This document shows, one piece after another, positions 1-7,612 of a DNA stretch of 64,000 nt (the stretch's first letter is position 1; every line of letters starts with the position of its first letter). The notes below the pieces were generated by a model. It ran no database searches, was not told the DNA's origin, and worked only from the letters and a program-made list of their open reading frames with translations. Source of the stretch: Streptomyces sp. AcH 505 (GTDB taxonomy: Bacteria; Actinomycetota; Actinomycetes; Streptomycetales; Streptomycetaceae); the NCBI RefSeq assembly GCF_000818175.1, contig NZ_JTIY01000003.1:4976-68975 (forward strand). Reading direction: 5' to 3'. The translations under genes were made by a program, and so were the position numbers.

Positions 1-40
1 CCGTGTCCTGCCCCTGGGCGCCGGCACGAACTCCGTCCTG

Positions 41-75
41 AATGTATTGTCATGCCAATACATTCAGGGTATGGT
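41..75 (+). promoter_or_regulatory. Regulated promoter, operator copy 1
   Basis: The 24-bp palindrome at 41-64 (AATGTATTG, central CATG, CAATACATT) covers a -35 TTGTCA (47-52). Seventeen bases later lies a -10 TATGGT (70-75). It points into the gene starting at 121. Four more copies of this operator-promoter unit occur in the window. The function is inferred from recurrence and geometry. Confidence 0.8.
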
Positions 76-120
76 GAGGATCGATGGCAGGTAACACCCA
101 CCCCGGAAGTGGAGAAGACC

Positions 121-423
121 ATGCAGACGATCACCGTCGAGCCCCTCGCCCAGGAGCACATCCAGATCCTCCGCCTCACCAGCACCCCGCACCTCAGCGG
201 CGGCCTCGATACGATCGCCCCGTACAGCGTGTGGATCACCTACCGACTCAACACCGGCGCGAACCAGCACACCTGGACTGCGGCCGTCTCCGGATACCGC
301 GTCCTCCGTAACGGCGTCACCGACATGGACGCCGCCAGCATCGTCCTCACAAACCTCGCCGACCAGGACACCACCCCCGACTGGCTCACAGACCTGATCG
401 CGAAGTACACCCCGAGCTGGTAA
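121..423 (+). CDS. Hypothetical protein, first gene of operator-1 operon
   Basis: A 100-residue protein of unknown function. The reading frame is open from 52, but that start would put the operator and promoter inside the gene. ATG 121 follows a purine-rich GGAAGTGGAGAAG and leaves a leader of about 40 bases after the predicted transcription start, so I prefer it. No cysteine pairs, membrane segment or HTH are visible. It is first behind operator copy 1 and is followed by a GC-rich hairpin, so it may be expressed more strongly than the genes downstream. Confidence 0.7.
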   Translation: MQTITVEPLAQEHIQILRLTSTPHLSGGLDTIAPYSVWITYRLNTGANQHTWTAAVSGYRVLRNGVTDMDAASIVLTNLADQDTTPDWLTDLIAKYTPSW

Positions 424-441
424 CCCCCACCCCCGAGACTG

Positions 442-472
442 GCCCTGCCGCGAATCCCCCACGCGGCAGGGC
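442..472 (+). terminator. Hairpin terminator or attenuator
   Basis: Perfect 11-bp stem (GCCCTGCCGCG with CGCGGCAGGGC) and a 9-nt loop just after the first gene. There is only TTCC after it, so it may attenuate rather than stop transcription into the next gene. Confidence 0.5.
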
Positions 473-494
473 TTCCCCACGAGAGGATGACCCC

Positions 495-995
495 ATGACC
501 GAGCCCCGCACCTTCCCACTCGCCGACGTCCTCAGCGTCACCACAGGCTGCCTACTCTCCCGCACCCGCATGGACGGCATGGGAACCCTCCTCAACTACC
601 TCACCGGGCAGGACACCTTCGCCAAGCAGCTCATCCCCGCCCAGCAGTTCCTCAAAGCCGCAGACACAACAGCACCGGTCCTTGTCGAGCAGCACCCGTT
701 CCTGGCAGACCTCAAGCCGCCGGCCGAAATTGATGCCCCGGACTTGATGGCCTGGCTGATTGACGCGGAGCGCGTACACGGCGAGGAGATCACCGTCGTC
801 TCCGTGGCCTCTTGGAAGAACCGGAAGGTGGCTGCGATGCTGAAGGTAGTCGGGGAAGCTGTCGCCTCCGCGAGCGTGGGCATCCGGCAGTTCAATGAGG
901 CGGTGGCCGCCAGCGAGGTACGCGAGGTGGCTACGCACCCAGACCTGGCAGAACTGAATGCTCAAGTCGACGGGTACTACGACAAGCCGGTTTGA
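495..995 (+). CDS. DUF7736-like phage protein
   Basis: A 166-residue protein behind a GAGAGGATG ribosome site. The N-terminus (FPLADVLSVTTGCLLSRTRM, then LLNYLTGQDTFAKQL) resembles the phage family DUF7736, whose members carry an LSVTTGRLL motif and a TG..L...QLPRA segment. No biochemical function is known for that family. The C-terminal half is helical. It probably continues the operon from operator copy 1 and overlaps the next start by one base (TGATG). Confidence 0.7.
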   Translation: MTEPRTFPLADVLSVTTGCLLSRTRMDGMGTLLNYLTGQDTFAKQLIPAQQFLKAADTTAPVLVEQHPFLADLKPPAEIDAPDLMAWLIDAERVHGEEITVVSVASWKNRKVAAMLKVVGEAVASASVGIRQFNEAVAASEVREVATHPDLAELNAQVDGYYDKPV

Positions 996-1288
996 TGCAC
1001 GATCCGGGGACACCGATCCGCCCTGTCACCTACGTTCTGCTTATGCCACTCGACCAGGAACACCTTCTCCATGACCTGATCGGCCGGACAGAACGCGCAG
1101 TCGAAACCGTTGCCCGCCTGGCCGTCGACACCAATATCACCTTCACGGTCGATGACATTGTCGACGCGGTGGAACGTGATCTACCCGCTGGCTACCCGGC
1201 ACCCACAGCAGGCGAGCTGACCCGGCGTGACCTCATCGCGCAGATGGCGCAGTCCATCCTCAGCGGGGAGATGTACGGGGAACAGTGA
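995..1288 (+). CDS. Hypothetical protein
   Basis: A 97-residue protein of unknown function. ATG 995 overlaps the preceding stop (TGATG), which supports translational coupling. A TTG one codon earlier is possible. The body is acidic and helical, with a charged segment RTERAVETVARLAVDT and no cysteines. It is the last rightward gene before a convergent leftward gene. Only 29 bases separate the two, and no clear terminator is visible. Confidence 0.65.
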   Translation: MHDPGTPIRPVTYVLLMPLDQEHLLHDLIGRTERAVETVARLAVDTNITFTVDDIVDAVERDLPAGYPAPTAGELTRRDLIAQMAQSILSGEMYGEQ

Positions 1289-1317
1289 TCCCGCGACGCC
1301 CTTGTCGGTATCCGGAA

Positions 1318-1761
1318 CTATGACCGCGGCGTTTCCTGAACCTCGGCCGCGACTGCCGCCAGCTCGTCCTGGGCTCGCTTCAGGCGCTCCGCGGCCTTGC
1401 CGAGTTCCGTGTAGAGCGAGGTCATGCGCTGCTGCTCGTCGGCGATTCGGCGTTTGGCGCGCTCCGCTCGCTCGGTGAGGATCTCGTAGCGCGGGCGGGC
1501 CGGTGTACGGCACGACGGCTTGCTACGTGGCCGGGAGGAGCGCTCGGAAAGCCACGCCCTGGCCTCGGTGAGAACGTACAGGCGCGGAGCACGGGTGTGG
1601 TTGCCCTGGATGGCGACCACGGCGGGGAAGGTCGGATCGCGGCTGATCCAGTTGGAGACGGCGGCGCGTGTGACGCCGGCCAGTTCGGCGATCGCGTTTT
1701 GGTTGATCAGTTCGTCTTCTCGGCTCTCGAATTCGGGCCGGTGCCACGTCACCAGAGACAT
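1318..1761 (-). CDS. HTH regulator with C-terminal coiled coil
   Basis: A 147-residue protein. Residues 19-50 (INQNAIAELAGVTRAAVSNW and onwards) form a helix-turn-helix of the AlpA/excisionase type. Residues 95-140 are rich in Arg, Glu and Ala and predict a coiled coil, giving a KfrA-like layout of N-terminal DNA binding and C-terminal dimerisation. ATG 1761 lies exactly at the edge of a perfect palindrome shared with the divergent gene at 1810. There is no ribosome site, so the mRNA is probably leaderless. I infer a local autoregulator bound to that palindrome; its targets are unknown. Confidence 0.7.
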   Translation of the reverse strand: MSLVTWHRPEFESREDELINQNAIAELAGVTRAAVSNWISRDPTFPAVVAIQGNHTRAPRLYVLTEARAWLSERSSRPRSKPSCRTPARPRYEILTERAERAKRRIADEQQRMTSLYTELGKAAERLKRAQDELAAVAAEVQETPRS

Positions 1762-1810
1762 GCCCGTAAGGCTAGCCTGACACCCATCCGTCAGGCTAGC
1801 CTTACGGGCA
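1761..1810. promoter_or_regulatory. Perfect 21-bp inverted repeat, symmetric divergent promoter
   Basis: Two 21-base arms flank eight bases (1782-1789). Each arm holds a near-palindromic core AGGCTAGCCT, so two operator-like units lie 24 bp apart. In both directions TAGCCT sits seven bases before an ATG (1761 on minus, 1810 on plus). This looks like a symmetric pair of leaderless promoters whose operator contains both -10 boxes and abuts both start codons. The cores also resemble DtxR/IdeR iron boxes. Confidence 0.75.
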
Positions 1811-2205
1811 TGGTGGACATGAATGCGAAGGCGATCCTGGCCGACTACCTTGACGACTTCCCCGACGAAACAGAGGGGCGGGGGGTCCCGATGCACGTTC
1901 TCGTCTGGATCATCAACAGCTACATCTCGCAGTACGACAACGACCAGACGGGCCCCGTGACCGCGCTGGAGGCGCTCACGGCAACGCGGCTGCTGGCCGA
2001 GTCGATGGCGGCGAGCCGCGGATGGATCACCGGGGAAGCCCGCCGCGAAGACGCTTCCTGGACCGAGGTTGGCCACGCGCTCGGCATGACCCGGCAGTCG
2101 GCCTGGGAGTTCTTCAAGAAGTACGCGGAACGCCCCGCGTCCGGCTTCGAGCACCTGGCCGTGAGCGAGCTGGCCGCACTTGGGGAGAAGCCAACGGACC
2201 GGTGA
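1810..2205 (+). CDS. HTH domain protein, divergent from 1761
   Basis: A 131-residue protein starting at the right edge of the palindrome; a second ATG at 1819 is possible. Residues about 84-106 (SWTEVGHALGMTRQSAWEFF) form a helix-turn-helix of the kind seen in many actinobacterial phage proteins. The N-terminal part is acidic and helical (ILADYLDDF). It is divergent from the AlpA-type regulator and shares its operator, so the two probably form a small switch or an autoregulated pair. Its function beyond DNA binding is unknown. Confidence 0.7.
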   Translation: MVDMNAKAILADYLDDFPDETEGRGVPMHVLVWIINSYISQYDNDQTGPVTALEALTATRLLAESMAASRGWITGEARREDASWTEVGHALGMTRQSAWEFFKKYAERPASGFEHLAVSELAALGEKPTDR

Positions 2206-2327
2206 GGACATGCCAGGACAACACCGCCGCCCGGCGGGCGTTGGGGCAGACCGCGAGCCTGGCTCGGCGCATTTCCGGGCGTAATCGCGTACTCCCCCTG
2301 ACGGCCCGTTACGGGCATGCTGGAGGG

Positions 2328-2468
2328 GTGTACTTCGACTTTGACTGCTGGCGGTGCGGGGCCACGAACGAGGTGTGGTGCCCCGACGTCGGCTTCTGGG
2401 GACACCGGTACGAGGCGCCCGCCGTCTTCTGGTGCTGGCGGTGCGACGAGGAATGCGAGCCGGACTGA
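2328..2468 (+). CDS. Small zinc-ribbon protein
   Basis: A 46-residue protein with two CWRC motifs (residues 7-10 and 36-39) plus single cysteines at 18 and 43, suggesting one treble-clef or ribbon zinc site. Start GTG 2328 is preceded by CATGCT and six bases, matching the leaderless promoter pattern seen at several other single genes here. GGAGG lies too close to the start to act as a ribosome site. Role unknown. Confidence 0.5.
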   Translation: MYFDFDCWRCGATNEVWCPDVGFWGHRYEAPAVFWCWRCDEECEPD

Positions 2469-2591
2469 ACCCACCGATCGTCCAGTCTGCTGTGGGGTGT
2501 GTCACGTGCGGGTAGGATCGCGCGATCAGGAGGGGAGCGCGGCCCGCAACACCCCCGCCAAGCCCCGACGACAAGCCCATACGCTGCGGGA

Positions 2592-2915
2592 ATGACACCC
2601 ACAGCCCCTCACATCCGACTCCGTCTCGGGTTCTTCGAGGACTTCCCCACCGTCGCCGGGCTCCTCCGCGATACCGGCGCCCGCCCCGAAGGACCACGCC
2701 TGTTCGTCATCGACGGGCCCATGACCGTCGGCCAAGCCACCGCCCTGGTGCGGTTGCTGGAGTACAGCCGGCGCGACGTCAATCACCCCGTGACCGTAGA
2801 GACGGATCCCCCAGTCCCCACGGGGTCGGGGTCGCCGTACGCCGCGGTCAGCGACGAGCTGCACGTCTGGTGGGACGTCACGGTTCTGCGACAGGGCAGC
2901 GCCCCGAACGCCTGA
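2592..2915 (+). CDS. Hypothetical protein
   Basis: A 107-residue protein of unknown function. ATG 2592 is chosen because TACGCT stands exactly six bases upstream (leaderless pattern) and no ribosome site is present; the frame is open further upstream. It contains a compact alpha/beta stretch (LRLGFFEDFPTVAGLL, LFVIDGPMTVGQATALVRLL). No catalytic motif is recognised. It stands alone between two other short transcription units. Confidence 0.55.
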   Translation: MTPTAPHIRLRLGFFEDFPTVAGLLRDTGARPEGPRLFVIDGPMTVGQATALVRLLEYSRRDVNHPVTVETDPPVPTGSGSPYAAVSDELHVWWDVTVLRQGSAPNA

Positions 2916-3000
2916 TCACTACAGTCATTCCGATCCGCACTGTCAGTGGTCGGCCCTACCGTGAGTGGCACCAGGAACCCGACCCTCCGGGGAGATGCGC

Positions 3001-4281
3001 GTGAGCACGGCGACCACAACCCAGACGGACACCCTGCCGGTCTACAAGGCCGGCGAGGTACCCGGGCATCTGCGGACGATGACGCAGCTGAAAGCCGACC
3101 GGCTGAAGCCCGCGGACGGGCAGGAGCCGGTCGGGTTCCTGTTCAGGTACCGGCGGGGTCACGGGTGGGGGAAGTTCCCGTTGTACGACCCGGCCGGGGC
3201 GGCGAAGATGCGGCCCCTGTCCGCGAAGCAGAAACGCTCCAAGGACGCCCGCCGAACCTGCCCGGAGTGCAGCGCCCTGTGCGACTACATCGTGTACCAG
3301 CGGTGCGAGGACTGCCGTCAGAAGCAGATCGCGGCGCAGCAGGACCTGTACGCCCGCACCTGCCACTGGTGTAAGCGGGTATCCGGGGCGGCCCTCGGGG
3401 ACGATACCCGCGGGTGGAAGGCATGCACCCCGTGCCGGCTCCGGGACGCGGTGCGGGTTCGGGTCGAGGCGGAACAGCAGATGGTGCGGGACCGTACGTG
3501 CCGTGGCTGGTCCAGCCATCACCCGTGCGGGGTCGAACTGTTCACCGAGGCGGAAGTCGTGGCCGCGCGGGCAGCCGGCACGTGGAAGGGCGTGCAGCTC
3601 TGCCCACCGTGCCAGGACGCCATGCGGCAGTACGAGGCCGAACGGGAGGAGGCGAATCGCCGGTACCGGGCGGAAGCCGAGGAGAAGGACCGGCAGCGGG
3701 CCGCAGACCTGAAGGCGTGGGCGTACGCGGCACTGACCGACCCCAGCGTGGTCATCCTCGATACGGAGACGACCGGACTGGACGACGACGCCCGGGTAGT
3801 CGAGGTGTCCATCATCACCACGGCCGGCAACGTCGTCCTCGACACGCTCGTCAACCCAGGGCAACCGATTCCCGAGGCGGCCACCAGCATTCATGGCATT
3901 ACCGACAGCATGGTCGCCGCCGCCCCGACGTTCACGGAAGTCCTCGGCAAGCTCTCAGCCGCCCTGGACGGTAAGCGCTGCCTGATCTACAACGCCCCCT
4001 ACGACATCGGCCGCCTACGCTTCGAGCTCACCCAGCACTACCAGGCAGTCGACAACCTCGAACCTGCCCGTGCGGCTGACGCGTGGATGGACTGCATGAC
4101 GTTCGAGGACGCCATGATTCCGTACTCGGAATGGGCCGGCGAGTGGTCAGAGTACTGGGGTGACTACGCCTGGCAGCCCCTGTGCGGGGGCCACAGGGCG
4201 CTGGGTGACTGCCGGGCGGTCGTGGACTGCCTGCGGGAGATGTCGGGACAGGGCGGCAGCGTGGCGCCACAGACCGCATGA
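3001..4281 (+). CDS. DnaQ-like 3'-5' exonuclease with N-terminal zinc region
   Basis: A 426-residue protein. The C-terminal third is a DEDD exonuclease: ExoI D254-x-E256 in ILDTETTGLD, ExoII N331...D335 in YNAPYD, and ExoIII H398-x(4)-D403 in GGHRALGDC, which is the DEDDh pattern. It should trim 3' DNA or RNA ends as a free-standing proofreading or repair enzyme. The first 240 residues hold repeated Cys pairs (CPEC, CEDC, CHWC, CTPC, CPPC), suggesting two or three zinc-binding units, then a charged helix (YEAEREEANRRYRAEAEEKD). GTG 3001 is chosen because GGGGAG lies six bases before it. No polymerase gene is adjacent. Confidence 0.85.
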   Translation: MSTATTTQTDTLPVYKAGEVPGHLRTMTQLKADRLKPADGQEPVGFLFRYRRGHGWGKFPLYDPAGAAKMRPLSAKQKRSKDARRTCPECSALCDYIVYQRCEDCRQKQIAAQQDLYARTCHWCKRVSGAALGDDTRGWKACTPCRLRDAVRVRVEAEQQMVRDRTCRGWSSHHPCGVELFTEAEVVAARAAGTWKGVQLCPPCQDAMRQYEAEREEANRRYRAEAEEKDRQRAADLKAWAYAALTDPSVVILDTETTGLDDDARVVEVSIITTAGNVVLDTLVNPGQPIPEAATSIHGITDSMVAAAPTFTEVLGKLSAALDGKRCLIYNAPYDIGRLRFELTQHYQAVDNLEPARAADAWMDCMTFEDAMIPYSEWAGEWSEYWGDYAWQPLCGGHRALGDCRAVVDCLREMSGQGGSVAPQTA

Positions 4282-4313
4282 TGTGGGCACTGTCCGTGTT
4301 CTGAGGGGGACTC

Positions 4314-4748
4314 ATGCGTACACGTGCCATCGCCGTCACGGCTGTGCTGCTGCTCGCCACGCTCGCCGCCTGCGGGACCGACGACGGCAGCGGTGACAGC
4401 AAAGCCGACGCCAAGCCGGCCGCCGCATCACCCACCCCTCCGCCCGCCGCGGTCGACCCGACCGTCAAATACCTCGCCGACGTCCACGCCGCCGCATTTC
4501 CCAGCTGGGACAACACCGCCCCCACCGACAGTGAGCTCACCGCGTTCCCGCCGGACTGGTGCCAGGCGTTGGATGCCGGGCACAGCGTCACGTACATCCT
4601 CGACCAGGAAGACCTGTACCCGATCGGCCAGACCTGGGGTACGAAGAAGGAAGACGCGGAGCAGCTGGTGGTGCTGGGGGTGTCGTCGTACTGCCCCACG
4701 CACCGGGCTGCGGTCGTTGATGAACTGCGGGCGGCCGGCGCGTACTGA
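4314..4748 (+). CDS. Lipoprotein, DUF732-like
   Basis: A 144-residue secreted lipoprotein. The signal peptide has a charged start (MRTR), a hydrophobic core (AIAVTAVLLLATLA) and the lipobox LAAC, so Cys20 should be lipidated on the outer face of the membrane. A Pro/Ala/Ser linker follows, then a domain with paired cysteines (WCQALDAGHS and SSYCPTH) that matches DUF732, small actinobacterial secreted domains of unknown role. The ribosome site is GAGGGGGAC. A phage-encoded surface lipoprotein is often a lysogenic conversion or superinfection-exclusion factor, but nothing here proves that. Confidence 0.75.
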   Translation: MRTRAIAVTAVLLLATLAACGTDDGSGDSKADAKPAAASPTPPPAAVDPTVKYLADVHAAAFPSWDNTAPTDSELTAFPPDWCQALDAGHSVTYILDQEDLYPIGQTWGTKKEDAEQLVVLGVSSYCPTHRAAVVDELRAAGAY

Positions 4749-4792
4749 GCTGGTCGCCTGCGGGCCGAATGCCTCTCTGACAGACTTGCGGG

Positions 4793-5038
4793 ATGACCGA
4801 ATCGACAGAACGCCGCGCTGCTCCCGGCGATTTGTGCACTTGCGGCCGCCAGGCCACCGTCGTCTACAGCAGCACCGAGTTTGGCGACGTCGGGTACTGC
4901 GGAGTCGAAGGCAACCAGGCCAGCCCGGTACTCCCCTGCCCCTGGTGCGGGAGCGCGGCGCCACATACGGCGGCATGGGGAGATCCCGGCAAGTGTCCGG
5001 ACTATCGGCTCCGCGCACCAGCTGAGCCGATCAAGTGA
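4793..5038 (+). CDS. Cys-rich small protein
   Basis: An 81-residue protein with CTCG near residue 15, a single Cys near 36, CPWC near 49 and Cys near 68, a likely zinc-ribbon layout. ATG 4793 has no ribosome site but has CAGACT six bases upstream, as in other leaderless genes here. It ends just before a long GC-rich hairpin. Function unknown. Confidence 0.6.
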   Translation: MTESTERRAAPGDLCTCGRQATVVYSSTEFGDVGYCGVEGNQASPVLPCPWCGSAAPHTAAWGDPGKCPDYRLRAPAEPIK

Positions 5039-5064
5039 GCTAACCGCTCCACCACGCGCGACGA

Positions 5065-5091
5065 GGGCCTGTAGCCAGTGGCTGCGGGCCC
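5065..5091 (+). terminator. Terminator hairpin
   Basis: GGGCCTGTAGCCA pairs with TGGCTGCGGGCCC over up to 13 pairs including three G-U wobbles; TTCTTC follows. It separates the 4793 gene from the operator-copy-2 promoter. Confidence 0.6.
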
Positions 5092-5117
5092 TTCTTCATG
5101 CCCACACCGTGACGCCC

Positions 5118-5153
5118 AATGTATTGTGATGGCACTACATTAGGCGGTAGAGT
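5118..5153 (+). promoter_or_regulatory. Regulated promoter, operator copy 2
   Basis: Palindrome 5118-5141 (AATGTATTG...CACTACATT) covers -35 TTGTGA (5124-5129). The -10 TAGAGT is at 5148-5153, spacing 18. It faces the rightward operon starting at 5243. The right half-site has one change from the other copies. Confidence 0.8.
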
Positions 5154-5177
5154 GAGACTCATCGCGCGCGCACCTAA

Positions 5178-5194
5178 CCCGGGGCAACGATCCG
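5178..5194 (+). repeat. 17-bp leader repeat, copy 1
   Basis: CCCGGGGCAACGATCCG lies in the leader between promoter copy 2 and the gene at 5243. The identical 17-mer recurs at 7613-7629 upstream of the gene at 7654, and GGTCCACCCGC is also near both. Confidence 0.5.
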
Positions 5195-5242
5195 GTCCAC
5201 CCGCGCCACGCTAGAACCGTCCCCTTCCCCAGGAGCCGCACC

Positions 5243-5620
5243 ATGACCCTCGCCCCGCCGGCGCGTCCCCATCCCGCCAACCCGAACAGTTGCCGGTGGT
5301 GCGGCATCGATCGCCGCGAGCACATGCGGCGGTGGAAGCCGACAGTCGGCTGGCACCCCTGGGAGCAGCCCACCCAAGCCCAGATCCTCGCCCGCATGCG
5401 CGCACGACGAGCCAACCGGCCGGCCGTCTTGGTCACCACCCGCGACCGCATGCGCGCCATCCACGCCGACGCCTACACCGCCGACGAAAACCCCCGCTGC
5501 GCCACCTGCCACACCGACAACTGCCCCCGCTACCAGCGCATCCAAGACCGCCTCTACCAGCAGCACCTCGCCCGTGTGGCGCTCCTGCCGGCCGACACCT
5601 ACACCGAGGAGCCCTGGTAG
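5243..5620 (+). CDS. Cys-containing protein, first gene of operator-2 operon
   Basis: A 125-residue basic protein with CRWC (residues 17-20) and a second cluster CATCHTDNC (about 87-95), so at least one zinc site is likely. The middle is Arg-rich and helical (AQILARMRARRANR). The ribosome site is AGGAGCCGCACC. It leads the rightward operon that appears to run to 9521. Function unknown. Confidence 0.65.
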   Translation: MTLAPPARPHPANPNSCRWCGIDRREHMRRWKPTVGWHPWEQPTQAQILARMRARRANRPAVLVTTRDRMRAIHADAYTADENPRCATCHTDNCPRYQRIQDRLYQQHLARVALLPADTYTEEPW

Positions 5621-5660
5621 CACACCCGGTTCCGCCCACACCCACACAAGGACACCCACT

Positions 5661-6065
5661 GTGATCCGCGAAGACCGCTTCCTCATCAGCCGCAAGCCGT
5701 TTGCGATCGGCCTGTCCTCCGTGACGATGGAGAGCGCTCACCGGCACGACGCCTACTGGCTGGACGGAACGTGCCTGGCCGTCTGGTTCCGGCGCAAGAA
5801 CGGCATCACCTATGCATGCCTCGGAACCCTGGGGTTGTGGGCTCACCGACTGAGGGAAGAGCCCGACGTATCCAGCCCCGAGGCGATCCTCAGCAACAGC
5901 CTGGACAGCCGTTACGGAGGCGACCCTCACGGGCGCTGGGACGGGGAGCGGTACTGGGGGTCCCAGAAGCCGGTCGAGCAGGCCCTGCACCTGACGCTCC
6001 TCGAACCGATGCTCGCCAACTACCCGGACCTCCCCGCCGGCTACGACGGGTGGTGGAGGTTCTGA
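5661..6065 (+). CDS. Hypothetical protein, paralogue of the 18954-19346 product
   Basis: A 134-residue protein starting at GTG 5661 behind AAGGA. It starts with VIREDRFLISRKPFAI and ends with ANYPDLPAGYDGWWRF. The product of 18954-19346 on the other strand starts with MIREDRFLISRRPYAI and ends with ANYPAIPDGYNGWWKF, and both share VWFRRK, YGGD and GRWDGE-YWG. They are clear duplicates. Both are followed, one base overlapped, by a small Cys protein. No enzyme motif is recognised. Confidence 0.75.
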   Translation: MIREDRFLISRKPFAIGLSSVTMESAHRHDAYWLDGTCLAVWFRRKNGITYACLGTLGLWAHRLREEPDVSSPEAILSNSLDSRYGGDPHGRWDGERYWGSQKPVEQALHLTLLEPMLANYPDLPAGYDGWWRF

Positions 6066-6304
6066 TGCCGGGCCGCCCGCTCACCTGTACGCGCTGCGGT
6101 GGCCCGTGCAGCGTGGCTGAGGACGTGACAGGCCACAACGACTGGGGACTCGCGGTCGTCGACAGCGACGGCACCGTGCGACCCGCCGAGCAGCACATGG
6201 AGTTCTACAAGGGCGACGTCGTCCGGATCCGCGCCGTCTGCGTAAACCCGCGCTGCCGCCACCAGTGGACGCTCCGACGTCGCTTCGAACCCACCACCCC
6301 GTGA
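6065..6304 (+). CDS. Zinc-ribbon protein
   Basis: A 79-residue protein with CTRCGGPC at residues 8-15 and CVNPRCRHQW at 58-67, a standard four-Cys ribbon. ATG 6065 overlaps the previous stop (TGATG), so the two are coupled. The pairing of this protein with the 5661 product mirrors the 18954/18706 pair, though the small proteins themselves are not obviously homologous. Confidence 0.7.
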   Translation: MPGRPLTCTRCGGPCSVAEDVTGHNDWGLAVVDSDGTVRPAEQHMEFYKGDVVRIRAVCVNPRCRHQWTLRRRFEPTTP

Positions 6305-6382
6305 CACCTGCCGGGCCGGGGCTGCTCGACACAGCCCCGGCCACGGCGCGAGTTCACCACACACCCAGCCCGGAGGAAACCA

Positions 6383-7261
6383 ATGACCACCACACCCGAG
6401 ACCGACGAGGAACGCGAGCGGCGCGAGGACCGAGAGGAGGTTGCCCGGCTCCACAAGGCAGGCGACCACGAGCACTGCGATCAGACCTGTGAGATACAGC
6501 TCCCGTCCGACATGCTGCGAAACTTCATCGTCGCGAAGGGCTACCCAGGGACGGGCGGGGCGCTTGACGAACTCCTCCGCCGCGCCGCTGCTGGGGTGGT
6601 AGCGCAGCCCGAGCCTTTGAGCCCGACCTTCACTGCAACACCTGCCCCAAAGGGGACTCAAAGCCAGCCCGAGCCCGAGGCTTGCCGTTCCGCCACGGAC
6701 CGGATGGGGCCGTGCATCCACGACCTCGCCAACACCCGGCCGACCAAGCCCGACACCGGACGGCGCGAACGCTGGGAGGTGGCGTACCGCCAGTACGACG
6801 CCCACGACTACACCAACCTCGCCACCATCGGAATGGGCAAAGCGGACGAGGAGCAGCAGAAGCTACTGGCCGACCGGACAGAGATGAGCCGTCTCTACCT
6901 GGCCAAGGCCGAGGAAGCCGTGCGCCTGCGTGCCGAGCTGAATGAGGTTACCGGCGTCAGCGGAACGCTTCGCCGCCAGGAAGTTAATCGTCTCGCTGCC
7001 GAGAACGACCGCCTGCGTGCCGAGCTGGAGCAGGCGCAGGCCGAGACGCACCAGTTCCGTACAGCGCTCCAGGGCGTCGCGCGCCGCGACGCCCTCGACC
7101 AAGCCGCCGAAGAGCTGTCACTCGGCCGCAACTCCCCGGACCCTGACGGCTGCACCTGCGCCATCGCGGGCGAGGAGTTCCGTCCGGCCAGGCACTACCG
7201 CGACTGCCCGCTATCCCCGGTCGCAGATCCTCAGCCCGCCCCCGAGGAGCCGACCCGATGA
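6383..7261 (+). CDS. Coiled-coil protein with flanking Cys clusters
   Basis: A 292-residue protein behind GGAGGAAACCA. The N-terminus is highly charged (TDEERERREDREEVARL) and has C-H-C residues. Residues about 165-235 form a long coiled coil (LAAENDRLRAELEQAQAET). The C-terminus has a CTCAIAGEEFRPARHYRDC segment common in Streptomyces phage proteins. A Pro-rich middle links the parts. It is likely a scaffold or regulator with a zinc site; no catalytic motif is visible. It overlaps the next gene by ATGA. Confidence 0.7.
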   Translation: MTTTPETDEERERREDREEVARLHKAGDHEHCDQTCEIQLPSDMLRNFIVAKGYPGTGGALDELLRRAAAGVVAQPEPLSPTFTATPAPKGTQSQPEPEACRSATDRMGPCIHDLANTRPTKPDTGRRERWEVAYRQYDAHDYTNLATIGMGKADEEQQKLLADRTEMSRLYLAKAEEAVRLRAELNEVTGVSGTLRRQEVNRLAAENDRLRAELEQAQAETHQFRTALQGVARRDALDQAAEELSLGRNSPDPDGCTCAIAGEEFRPARHYRDCPLSPVADPQPAPEEPTR

Positions 7262-7458
7262 GTACCGCCCCGCCTCTGCGCCCCGAGTTCATCGAGGGCG
7301 CCAGCCCCGAATCGATCCGGCACCAGATCAAGCTGGCTCGCGCCGCCCGCGACCGGTGGCAAGTCCGTGTCGAGCGTCTGGGCCAGCTCCTCGACACCCG
7401 TCTGCGGCAGATTGACGCCGGGGAGTGGCCGCCTGCCCCCGAGGAGCCCACGTCGTGA
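7258..7458 (+). CDS. Small helical protein
   Basis: A 66-residue protein starting inside the previous stop (ATGA). It is mostly one amphipathic basic helix (ESIRHQIKLARAARDRWQVRVERLGQLL). Its C-terminal PPAPEEPTS echoes the end of the upstream protein (PAPEEPTR), hinting at a local duplication of that end. Unknown function. Confidence 0.6.
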   Translation: MSTAPPLRPEFIEGASPESIRHQIKLARAARDRWQVRVERLGQLLDTRLRQIDAGEWPPAPEEPTS

Positions 7459-7612
7459 CCGTCAACACTTCCCGGCGCGGATCGTCGTACAGCGGGACGA
7501 GCCGTCACTGACCCACGGCGGCGGTACCCGCGCTGCGACAGGCTGCGGCCCAACGGGCACCGCCTACCCGCAGGTTCGGAACGATCAGCCCACCCGGATT
7601 GGTCCACCCGCA

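Noticed and set aside
52-120. Upstream extension of the first gene to position 52
   Set aside because: It would place the operator and promoter inside the coding sequence; ATG 121 has a ribosome site.
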